Source of the DNA: Himantopus leucocephalus | Lineage: Eukaryota; Chordata; Aves; Charadriiformes; Recurvirostridae | Direction: 5' to 3' | Length of the DNA stretch: 64,000 nt | Assembly (NCBI GenBank): GCA_003993805.1 | Contig: RSEF01000004.1 | Span: 78,239,051 to 78,303,050, forward strand | Shown: positions 35,776-46,300 of the stretch, piece after piece | Numbering within the stretch: the first letter of the stretch is position 1 | How the letters are laid out: every line of letters begins with the position of its first letter | The notes under the pieces: model-generated | Database searches by the model: none | What the model was told of the DNA's origin: nothing | The model's input: the letters and a program-made list of their open reading frames with translations, nothing else | Made by a program: the position numbers and the translations under genes

Positions 35776-37962
35776 TTCTTTACTATGCACTACCTTGCCT
35801 TCACTATCTTACAGTCATGACATGATTGCACATACATGTATATCAAAATCACATATGCACAAACAAATAATTTTGAGTGAATGAAGAGGTTTATTCATAT
35901 TAAGAAATGTTTAAGAAAGGAACAATTTATTTTTCAGTTGCCAAGTATTACTGATGGGATCTCACATACACTGGAGAAAGCTTTATCAGATACAGTGGGT
36001 TTATTCTGGGAAGAGACCAGTACAACCATAATTAAAATAAACATCATGTGCAGCAATCTCTTGAGTGCTGAGTGCTATCACTGAGTGAAATTAAGAAAAA
36101 AAAGGCTACAAACCTAGCTAATAAAATAATTTGTCATACAAAATAGGAAATTAAGCCAGGAAAGTTCACTGCTTAAAATAAAATTCCATGCAAGTTTGTG
36201 GAAAGGAGTACACATCTGGAAACAAAGTTTAAGTGTTTGGTCACCAATGGACAAGCTCTCAATACCCTCTGAGATCTCAAAATCAAGTCCAAATACACCC
36301 TTCCCAAATAGTCTGAAATTAGTTCAGAAAGGAAAGTCACAGTACTTTCTGGTAGTCAGAGATATTTTTAGCTTGAGAATAAAGTATGTGTGCACAAGCA
36401 TGTCTGTCACACAGCAGCTGCAATTCTGCCTTTATTTCACCCTGATCAGTGCTATACTTTCAGAGAATGATCTTTGAGTATAACACAGTTGATCCATTTA
36501 TAAATAATAAAAAAATCCCCAAAGCTGCTTATTTTATATTTTCATACTTGTGAATATCATGGGAACAGTTGCAGGGAAAAGCAGGCTAATTAAAGAACTA
36601 GCTGATTTTGTCCATTGTCCCTTTAAAGACTATTAATAAGCCAATACACGTTTTCTCTCTGAAATCTTGACAAATACGTAATTTGTGTATTTCTGGTTTT
36701 ATCTGCAATAGATTCCTTTTTAGTAGTCAAGAAATTTGCCCCTTTCTGCCAGCTAGCGTCAGAAGCAGTATTATCTCATTGGAGAAATACTATAAACTGT
36801 GAAGCCTTTTGAGAAGTTATTAAGAGGACACAAAATAATGATTTAAAATATTGCCGCTTTTTTTTTTACCTTTATTACCTTCTTTTGAAGGTTTACCTAG
36901 ACATGAAAGCCATTGTCTCAGTACTAATGAACAAGATGTTCTACATTTATTTTCAAACAAGATCAGAAGGGGCCAAAATATCACAGTTTAACCTGAAAAC
37001 AGTAATTGTTGAAAGAGTAGATTTATTGCCATGAAAAAACACAACCAAAACAAAACAAATATACTAAAACAAGTGGACTAAAAACTGCAAAGCAATTCAA
37101 GAAAAATAGTAAATGAACAGGTAGTAAAGGGTAATAAAAGTATAGATCTATTGTACCATTTTGTGAATGGAGACTACATAAAACATCTAAGAGACCTAAG
37201 AAATACTGTGTAGTGGATGTAGACTGTGCTGATGAATTCTGAAGCAGAAAATAAGAGACAATACAAAGGAAATACCATAGGAATGTTACGAAAACAGGTA
37301 TTAGGAAAGTGAGAAATGACATCTGGAAAGAGGGCACTAAATACATATTCTATACCCACTAAGCAAAATATTCTTCTTTAAATGAAAAGAATGTATTCTG
37401 ATGAGATGAAGAACTTACAGATACCACCTGTTAGGAAGTGGTCTGAATTCTGCATTGAGCTTTCTTGAGAAAAACTTTACCTCTGCAGGAAGAGTTTCAA
37501 ACAGATTTTGCGCTTAGTATTAGTTACCAGGAAAAACAGTCATACATGTTTCTTCATTTGGAAAAGTATCTTTGGACTTTCTGGACCTAAGCTTCCTATT
37601 CTGTAACCAGTAGGGAAGGACTCCTTCCTCATGCTACCACCCATTTGGCAGAAAAGTGTCCCTGTAGTTTCTCTAGCTGCAGCTCAGGCCCCCAAAATTA
37701 ACATATTTCTGAAATGAAGTATAGTGTGTGTATGTATGTAACACAGAAATATTAGAACAAAACAATTAGAACTTAGTGGCTTTAAAAGAAGGTTTTACAG
37801 AGCAGAGGAGAATGCAGAAATTAGAATTGAATGCTCAAAGTGACCAGAGTCCAGTTAAGCCTCTGCAAACTTTAGACAGAAACCTGAGGGAAGATTTATC
37901 ATGCCAATACAAAAGTAGTATGGCTTACTACCTCTTTTCATTTATGTTCACCTTTAATAACT
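35776..37962. other. Unique AT-rich sequence, no gene seen
   Basis: Nothing supported. A 107-codon minus-strand frame at 37023-37346 is rich in Phe, Leu and Cys because it reads A-rich DNA on the opposite strand. It looks membrane-like only by composition. Confidence 0.55.
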
Positions 37963-38089
37963 TGTAGTGGGTTAGCCCTGGCTAACAGCCAAACTCCCAC
38001 CAAACTGCTTGCTCACTCTCCCCTCAGCAGGATGGGGGAGAAAAGAAGAATAAGCAATTTTGTGGGCCAAGATAAAGACAGGGACATCA

Positions 38090-38095
38090 TTTATT
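38090..38095 (-). terminator. LTR polyadenylation signal (AATAAA on the minus strand)
   Basis: TTTATT on the plus strand, placed about 130 bp from the LTR 3' edge, where the family carries its poly-A signal. Whether it is still used is unknown. Confidence 0.5.
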
Positions 38096-38483
38096 AGTTA
38101 TCATCATAGACAAGACAACCTCAGCTTGGTGAAGATTAACTTATTTTATAGCCAGTTAAAGTAAAAATGCAGTTACTGGCTCATATAGTGGAAAACAGAA
38201 AGACAAACATTAAGACAACATCTTTCTTACCCTCCTTTCCCAGGTTCAACTTGTGTCCTCCGCTCCCAACTCCTCTACCCTCCCCTGAGCAGTGCAGGGG
38301 AGATGGGGGACAGGGTGGTGCCATCAGTACCTCAGTTTCTCTCTGCCACTCCGTCCTCTCATAATTTTCCCTGCTCCAACACAGAATCTCCACAGGCTGC
38401 AGGGGAAAAATCCAACCCTCCATGGATCTCCATCTCTGCTACTTCTCACCCTTTTTCCTCTCTGTAGCAGTTTCTGCCCTTTC

Positions 38484-38490
38484 TTATATA
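38484..38490 (-). promoter_or_regulatory. LTR TATA box
   Basis: Minus strand reads TATATAA within 'tgtatataagaaagg', about 200 bp inside the LTR and upstream of the unit at 38370-38400. This matches the expected U3 promoter arrangement. It is intact, unlike the corresponding site in the LTR at 4980-5535. Confidence 0.55.
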
Positions 38491-38560
38491 CATTTTCCCA
38501 GAGGTGCCATACCCCTGGTGGATGGGCTCACCTGTGTCCCACGGTGGGTCCTTTAGACCC

Positions 38561-38613
38561 AGCTGGAACTTGTTAGAACAAGCTGGAACCAGTTAGAACC
38601 AGCTGGAACCAGC
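38561..38613 (-). repeat. 20-bp tandem repeat in the LTR
   Basis: Two full units and a partial third: AGCTGGAACTTGTTAGAACA, AGCTGGAACCAGTTAGAACC and AGCTGGAACCAGC. It lies in the U3 part of the LTR on the minus strand, where tandem repeats in retroviral LTRs often act as enhancers. That role here is inference. Confidence 0.85.
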
Positions 38614-38687
38614 AAAGGGCAGTCCCTGGCCTCTTCCCCCAGAGGTCACCCCTGCAGCCCTCTACCTTGATACCTACACCCAGTGCA

Positions 38688-39267
38688 GAATTAAACAGAA
38701 CTTCACAAATATAAATGAAATGGTAAATATCAGTGTCAAAGTTCTGTCATGCCATGATAAAGAATGAAAAAATATTTTGGAGGAGTGAAATAATAAGTCC
38801 CAGTAGCTGAATTTTTCATTATGTTTCCTGGATTATTTGATGTTGTCTTATTAGATATTAATATGTTCTCTATGTGGACTTCAGAGGTTCTCTGTTTTGG
38901 CATGATTTGTAGCCATTGAAAGGGCACTCAGGAAGGCCTTACAAAATGACCATTTCTTTAATCCAGGTAAGTTGAACAGGACCATCATCATGTGCTGCCA
39001 AGTCTTTTTAGCTCTGCTTCGTGCTGAGCAGAATGGAGTTTAACCACGAAAAAATATTTGAAGCTTACCAGTTGAGCTATGGTAATAATGGTTTAAATGC
39101 AGCTGATATTTATAAATGCTTAATAAAATAGATGTTAAGAAATAAATGAGAGGTTTCCAGCCTACCACAGAGTTTATAAATGATTTTGTGCATTCTAGTT
39201 TGCAAGTGGTTTATAATCGTAGCTAAAACATCATTTGCTAAATGCTTTTAAATAATTTATGAATAAA
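38688..39267. other. Unassigned AT-rich sequence
   Basis: No gene or repeat recognised between the LTR and the next CR1. Confidence 0.6.
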
Positions 39268-39759
39268 TCACAGAATGACAGGATAGTTAAAGTCGGGAGG
39301 AACCTCTTGAGATTATCTCATCCAATCCCACTGCTCAAGGAGGGCTACCTAGAGCAGGTTGCCCAGGATCATGTCCATTTGTGTTTTGAAGATGTCCATG
39401 GATGGAGCCTCCACAGCCTCTCTGGATAGGCTGTCCTCTTTGAACACCTTCACAATAAAAATTTTTTTAAAAAGTGTTTTCATGTGGTCAGATAGAATCT
39501 CATGTGGTTTAATTTTTGCCTGTTGCCTCTTGTCCTGGGTACTGTTGAGAAGAGTCAGGCTCAGGTACTTGTACAAATTAAGAAGATTGCCTCTCAGCCT
39601 TCCAGGCTTGTCTCCAGGGTGAAGAGACCCAGCACAGGAAAGAAGCTCCAGTCTCTGTGTCTTTTTTGTAGCCATGCACTGGATTGGCTCAAGTATGTCC
39701 ATATCTTTCTTGCACTGAGAAGCCTAGAAACAGACACAGTACTCCAGATGTGAACCTCC
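39268..39759 (-). mobile_element. CR1 non-LTR retrotransposon, 3' part
   Basis: Begins TCACAGAATGACAGG (decayed terminal repeat) and contains 'gagcaggttgcccaggatca', 'gatggagcctccacagcct', 'gttgcctcttgtcctgggt' and 'catatctttcttgcactgag' in reverse orientation. It is more diverged than the 28484 copy and belongs to the other CR1 type in this window. It is 5' truncated with a disrupted frame. Open frames on both strands are by-products. Confidence 0.9.
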
Positions 39760-41889
39760 TTAATGTTACCTTTATAAAAGTATTTTGTATTTTATATTAA
39801 TTTCTTTTTGTCAAAGTATTCATAAAGTTTTCATATCTGTATTTTTATTGCTAAACCTAAAGTGAAAATTGGGTGTGCAGTTTCTAGTTTATGTGTACAA
39901 TACACAGGGGACTGAGGCACAACTATTTTTTAAAATTATATGGTTGAATATTCATAGAAGAACAAATCAATTTTCACATTTTATGATCCTCACATAGGTT
40001 TCTAGCATTGCCAAATTGGAATTAGAATGAAAATCCTTCAAGAACTTATATGGTAAAATTATGTGGTAAATTTATACGGTATTATAGCTATTGACTCAGG
40101 AAAAAAGTAGGAAGCTGAAAGCAGCTGTAAATAATATGCTATTTTCCCTTAAAAAATTTGACACACTGCTTACAATAAATCAGTGAATATGTCTAAGAAT
40201 CTACTTCATATAGCAACACTATACCATCTCACAATATTTGGAATCCATGTGATGATTTTTATAATATGAAACACTTTACTAGACATTCTTATTCAAAGTA
40301 AAGATGGATGGTTTATGAACTACTTATGAGGTTTATGACAAAATATTTTTTCCTCAAATACGGTACAAAACCCACTGCAGTTACTATGGTGGCTTGAGGT
40401 TTGTCTCTACTTTAAAAATAAATCTGCAGCAAATCAAGTCTTCTCATTAATGCTCTGCAACACTACTAAAGTCATTGAGCTAGGGCATGCTTAATTGACA
40501 TTTAAATAACTGGTAGTTTCTCAGACTCTGTTCTTTATGCTCATTGTAAGCAACAAGAGGGCTAGATTTAATGGAAGGCATTTGGGGAACTTAAAGGAAC
40601 CTCTGGGAAGTTATTTATCTTGCTTTACAAATGGGTACCCAAGATAGACAGATACACCTTTAGATGTGCCTGTCTTTCACTGTTAATGGTGAAGGGAGCT
40701 TAGATTTCACTGTAGTTATTGACATTATTTAGGGAGACTGAAGCAGGTAGCAAGATTTCTTGCTGTTTGCTATGCCATCTCTTAAATTCATATTAAAAAT
40801 GTTAATTTAAATATTATAACACTTACTGATGTCCAATAAAATAGATCACAGTGCAACATGAAATATTATGCCTATTAAGCTCTATCCCACTTATTTATCC
40901 ACTATTCTGGGAATTATTGCCTTTTCCCAATAAGATACCACACTGAACCTGTGTTGCTGCTGTATGATTTTTTTCCTTTTTGGAAAGTTTAGAACACTTC
41001 ACTGGGGGAATTTATTCTGTATTCATTTTTGCTGCCTCTGTAAGGGTGGCTTTCCTGTTGTGTTTCCTAATAGCAATTCACTGGGAATTTATCAGATACT
41101 GAAGACTTGTCTAATTTTTGACACCCCAGAATCTTGAAAAACCTTATACTCCCATACACTAAGCAAATGAAAAAGCTTCTTTGCCTAACCATTAATGGTG
41201 GGCCACATCTACAAAGCTCTGGCTTTCAAATATTATATTGTAGACCAAAATTCACAAAAGTCTGACTTGACAGACAATAATAGGCACTGAGCTGACAGGC
41301 AGGGAAAATAAATCCCTATTATACAGAGATAGTGCTCTAATGAGCTGCATAGTCTGCACGCTTCCTAAACCTCGAAAACTGTGAACTAGACAACAGTAGC
41401 CTTTGTACAGATAGCTAGGCTTTACACTGGCTGAAAAAAAAAAATGCTTCAAACTGTTCGAAGATGTTTAACTTCTAAAACAGTTCTGTAAGACTAGATT
41501 TGTCAACTAACCATGATTAATTTGGACAATAGTGATCAAGATGAGTGATTGCTCAGAATTGTGTGCCTTATTAAAAAATTGCTTTATATTTCCAATATGG
41601 TATTTCTCACATGCTACTATTGCCTTTTCTAATGCATAGTTCATTTATATACTACTTGGAGTCACAGTAAATTTACAAATGCAAAAAACTTGAATAGGGA
41701 ATGGTATTTCACTTTAGAAGACTTTTCAGAAAATAATTTGGCATCTTTCTTAGTCATATTCTAAAAAAAAATTCTCAACAGATAGCAACGTGGTCTGCTA
41801 GTGTCTTTAACAACCTACATTTTATGTACATCTGCAGAATATCAAGCCATGGCAGAAGACAAGACGGGTGAAAAATTGAGTAGGTCTTC
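39760..41889. other. Unique AT-rich sequence, no gene seen
   Basis: Nothing supported. Runs of A or T and short chance frames only. Confidence 0.6.
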
Positions 41890-42388
41890 CACAGAATCAC
41901 ATACTGGTTGAGGTTGGAAGGCAGCCCTGGAGGTCATCAGGTCCAACTCCAGAGCAGGTTGCCCAGGACCATGCCCAGAGGGCCTTAGAATGTCTCTAAG
42001 GACAGAGATTCCTCAGCATCCCTGGGCAAACTGTTCCAGTGTTTAGCCACCCTCACCATAATAAAGTGTTTCCTTATGTTCATATGGAAGGTCCTGCATT
42101 TCATTTTGTGCCCATTGCCTCTTGTCCTGTCAGTGGACATCAGTAAGAAAAGCCTGAATCCGTCTTCTTTGCACCCTCCCTTCAGATTTTTATACACTTT
42201 GATAAGATCCCCCTGTACCTTCTCTTCTGCAGACTAAACAATCCCAGCTTTCTCAGCCTCTCTTTGTATGAAAGATGTGCCATCTTAATCATCTTAAAGG
42301 CCCTTTGTGGGGCTTTCCAGTAGCTCCATATCTCTGCTGCACAGTATGTCCATGTGTCTCTTGTACTGGGGAGCAGTAAACTGAACAC
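41890..42388 (-). mobile_element. Older CR1, first segment (3' end), split by a later insertion
   Basis: Starts CACAGAATCACATACTGG and reads, in reverse orientation, through the 3' UTR and ORF2 tail. Minus-strand frames contain LRKLGLFSLQKRRYRG, DRTRGNGHKMK, NIRKHF and AKHWNSLPRDAEE. It stops abruptly at 'ctgaacac' (42388) in the middle of the CR1 phrase that continues at 42911 with 'cacactgctccagatgggg'. The two segments are one element. Confidence 0.93.
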
Positions 42389-42910
42389 CCCTGGTCAGGA
42401 GTAGTCAGCATGACTTCACCAAGGGGAAGTCATGATTGACAAACTTGATAAACTTCTATGATGAATTGACTAGCCTGGTAGATGAAGAGGGAGCAATTGA
42501 TATTTCCTACTTGGACTTCAGGAAGGCCTTTGACACTGTCTCCCATAACATCCTTATAGAGAAGCTGTTGATGTGTGGGCTGGATGAGCAGACAGTGATG
42601 TGGATTGGAAACTGACTGAACGGGCAGGCCCAGAGGGTGGTGATCAGTGGCATAAAGTCTAGTTGAAGACCAGTGACTAGTGGTGTCAGGTGGTAAGGAA
42701 ACACTTTTTACTGTGAGAGTGACTGAGCACTGGCACAGGTTGCTCAGAGAGACTGTGGAGCCTCCCCTCCTTGAAGATAATAAAAAAACATCTAGACATG
42801 GTCCTGGGCAACCTGCTGTAGGCCGTCCTGCTTGAGTAGGGGGAGTTGATCAGGATGACCTCCTGGGCTCCTTCCAACCTCAACCATTATGTGTTTCTAT
42901 GATTCTGTGA
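42389..42910 (+). mobile_element. Younger CR1 inserted in the older CR1, internally deleted
   Basis: Forward-orientation CR1 that begins in the reverse-transcriptase region: 'cagcatgacttcaccaagg' and a translated stretch YLDFRKAFDTVSHNILIEKL, the conserved polymerase segment. At about 42693 it jumps from that region ('gtgactagtggtgtc') straight to the ORF2 tail ('tggtaaggaaacactttt'), so the polymerase active site and following domain are missing. It ends with the terminal repeat 'tctatgattctgtga'. Stops interrupt the frame. It sits in opposite orientation within the older CR1. Confidence 0.93.
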
Positions 42911-43345
42911 CACACTGCTCCAGATGGGGCCTTAGCAGTGCTGTGTAAAGGGGAAGGATCACCTCCGTCGACCTGCTGGCCATACTTCACCTAATGCAGC
43001 CCAGGATACCATTAGCCTTCTTTGCTGCAAGGGCACCCTACCTTTTCTGCAAATCTGTCTTCTAGGTGGCTGGCCCTCAGCATATAATGATGCATGGGAT
43101 TATTCCTCCTTCAGTGCAGGACTTTGCACTTCCCTTTGTTGATTTTTCATGACATCACTTTGTGAATTCATGCTGACTACTCCAATCACCTTCTTGTCCT
43201 TCATGTATTTGGAAATATTTTCCAGGATTACTTGCTCCATCACCCTTCCAAGCATTGAGGTGAAGCTGACCAGCGTGGGTACTCCCTCTTTCCCTTTTTG
43301 AAGATGTTTACCAGTGTTTTCTGAGAGATGCCCTGCGCTGGAGCT
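42911..43345 (-). mobile_element. Older CR1, second segment (reverse-transcriptase side)
   Basis: Continues the CR1 begun at 41890: 'ggatcacctccgtcgacctg', 'cattagccttctttgctgc', 'ccctcagcatataatgatgc', 'ccaggattacttgctccatc' and 'ccctttttgaagatg' are reverse-complement CR1 phrases. It fades near 43345. Together the segments make about 934 bp of element. Confidence 0.92.
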
Positions 43346-46300
43346 TTAGGAAGAAACAAAAGCAGTTTTCTCGGGAGCACAAGGAGTTAATATCTTTATA
43401 TGAGATACCACATGCAGTAAAAGCTACTCAGGGTTTATTTATTGTCTGGAAGTTTTATTGATTATTTTTTTCGCTGACACTCTATCTCCTGCAAGAGAAA
43501 GAAATGCCTTCATTGAAACTATTGTCAACACGTTAAAATATGTCCCGTTAAACTAATTTCCTAATTGTTATTTCTTTTTGGTATTGCTAATTATTGGTTC
43601 AATTTGAATTACTGCTGAGACAAGTGTTCCGTTAGCATTATTCTGTAAGAATGTTGTATTAAGGTATCAAAGCTTAACTTTACTATTTAATGAGTTACAA
43701 AGGTTGTTACAGAGCTTATTGTTATCACCAAATTCAAAAGTGTTGCCCTTTTTTCTGACAGTAGTGTCCTGATAGTGATACCACCATTACATCTGTTCTG
43801 AGCACTGTGAGATGTCTAAGGCCTGTCATTGGCTTCCCAGCAGACAAAAAATCAATGAAGCAGAGTACATACACTTAGAGTTACTTCCTTTATACATAAC
43901 AATCAGAAGACACTCTTTCACAAATAGAAACAGCTGCAAATTTTTCTCTGTCTGCAGAAAGATTGCAATGTAAATCAAGCAAAATAAATATTCTTGGTCA
44001 GGATTATTCCTTGTTTTTCAGAGTATTCACAAGAAAATTACACATAAGACAGATGACAAGAGTATAAATAAATAAGGATGTGGCTGATTTTGGTAAAAGT
44101 AATAATTGTTCTTCTGGATGCAAGAAAATATTTATTTGAATTTTAATTGCATTTGTAATATATTTCAAGCTGGATAATGTATAGATTAACAAGAATCTGC
44201 TTTCTTCATATTCTATTTTAGTAGTTTAGAAGTCCTTCCTGTACAAGAACCATCTTGCTAAACGAAACTACACATTTCAGCAAAAGGTTTTGTTCAGAGG
44301 CATCGGCAAATAGCAGACATAAAGTACTATTTGATGAATTCCCAAGGAACTCCAGTTACAACAGCTCTTTCCAGAAATCATAGGCTATGTATTGCTGTCT
44401 CATCTCCAACATCTTGGCCAAATTTTGCCTTTAAGTATTTGCCTCAAAGAAGAAAATGATGTCTCTGTTGTCTAACAAGTCTACTTTTCATAAAACTAGA
44501 AATCTCTCTCTACCGTATCTTAAAAATAAGTACACCCCATAGCTCAATATCTATAATAACATAATGTGAAAAACAAATAAGTTACACAGATCTGTGTCAT
44601 AGCACAACCTGAAGTCTCCTACTCTAAAAGAAACCTATTGGATCTCTGAAACAAGATGAGCTTCCGTTGTCTCCTTGTGAATTTATTAATCCATAGACCT
44701 GTATTTTGACTAGTATATGAATGTATGTATGTATGTCTGTATATGTTTGTTTTAATATATAAATACACAATTTTTGAAGATACGGGGTTGTTAATGTCAA
44801 TTTTTCTCTTTCATCTTCTTTTTACGCCTCTTCTCCGCTATCTAATTCCTCTCTCTTGCTGCAGCTGAAACTCCAGTCTTACTGAAACCAGTTGGGGTTT
44901 TGCAATTGATTTGATAGGAGTCAAGATCTCACTCATGATGTTCATACTCTGCAAATATCTATAGGAAGCGAGCTTGCCACTCTCCTAAAACTTCCACCTA
45001 CCATGATTACTCAGCTAGCTTTGCAGTTTGCATTCAGCAATTCTTTAGTCTTTTGTAACTTAGTGTCCTTCACTCTGTAATGTTTTGTTCCTCTTGTTTT
45101 AAGCCCCTGAACTTACAAAAGTCCATTTTTTATAAAATTAGTTCAGCTAAGTCTTAAACTCCTTCAATTAATCAAGGGTTTTATTTAATAAAATATTAAA
45201 AGAGTTGAAAAATAGTCTTTTTTTGTTGTTGATACATAGCAACACTGGTCTGTTGCTTCTTGGCTTCATTTACACAAATTGGGATGACAAAAGACAGGTA
45301 GTAACATCTATTAAAGATGGCTGTTAAGGACAGCAAGGACTGGGACTTCACAGAAGGCTACTGGTAGGGGTTCAGAGAGGATATCTGACTGTTGGCTACC
45401 TCAGAGCAGCATCAAGCTTTGATAAAGTGCTAGACTGCATCTCTTGTATGTCAAACAGCGACTGTGTGGCAATTCCAAATACAAACCAAGTCTTAAAAAT
45501 CAGCCTGTGGTAATGAATGTATTTGTTTTTTAACCAAAGAAGAAAATAGTAACTGTTTTCCCCTCACAAATTCAGTTGTTTTCATAGCTTGTTTTTAGAT
45601 CAGTTGTATATAGGTTATTAATTTAGAGGATTGCTTTGAGATCTACACTCCTTTGATGCTTCATTTCCTATTACATATTTTCTCTCTCTTTTTTATCAAT
45701 GAAGAGAACAGGTGTTTAGTAGCTGCCAGCTGATTTTTCATGGAGAAAGTATAGTATAGTGTAGAAATACATCAAATCCCTAATTCCTCTGAGTAGGCAA
45801 TGTATAGTACTGAATTTATTATCTGACAAAAAGACCAAGGTAAAAAGAAAAAAAAAAGGCCCAAACCATTCTTTCCTTTGTTTTTAGAAGTGATAGAAGT
45901 TCCTTGAGAAGAAAACTTCCTGGGAAATCATATTAAAATCATGATGGAGTCCTATTAGCATGATTGAAAAAATGACTTTCACTAAGCTTGAAAGTATCTC
46001 CCTCTTAAATCTAGGAGTTAAATAGATATCTCTCATTAGGAAAAACCCCAGCACAGACTTTTAAAAGAAAATTGGAAAGAGAGTATGGACAACACATAGT
46101 ACATCCCCAACTGAAAAAAAAAATGTGAAAATTATTATTATAACAATATTATTAAATGGAACAATTTTATTACTGTTTATATTTCCTCTTGTGGAAAATG
46201 AGACATATCATCTTCTAGTGTCAGAGGTGCTCTGCATAAATTGATAATAATAGACAAGTAAAATGTAAACAGGCACGGCTAGGCTTTGCTTTTCTGGAAT

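Larger units (their letters stand above)
37963..38687 (-). mobile_element. Complete-looking solo LTR of an avian endogenous retrovirus
   Basis: The plus strand begins TGTAGTGGGTTAGCCCTGG and ends CCTACACCCAGTGCA, so both ends have the TG...CA form. Length is about 725 bp. Read on the minus strand it shows a TATA box (TATATAA at 38484-38490), a single copy of the GCAGCCTGTGGAG unit (38370-38400), an AATAAA signal (38090-38095) and the conserved 3' part 'tgctgaggggagagtgagc'. It is a shorter relative of the LTR at 452-1126. Near the upstream edge of the LTR lies a 20-bp tandem repeat (38561-38613). Flanks TAACT and GAATT are not a clear target duplication. No internal retroviral genes remain. 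Frames on either strand here have no domain. Confidence 0.82.

Noticed and set aside
37023..37346. Hydrophobic minus-strand frame that looks like a membrane protein
   Set aside because: The Phe/Leu/Cys-rich composition comes from reading A-rich sequence in antisense; there is no conserved pattern.
452..38687. LTRs at 452 and 37963 as ends of one provirus
   Set aside because: They are in opposite orientations, differ in structure and lie 37 kb apart.
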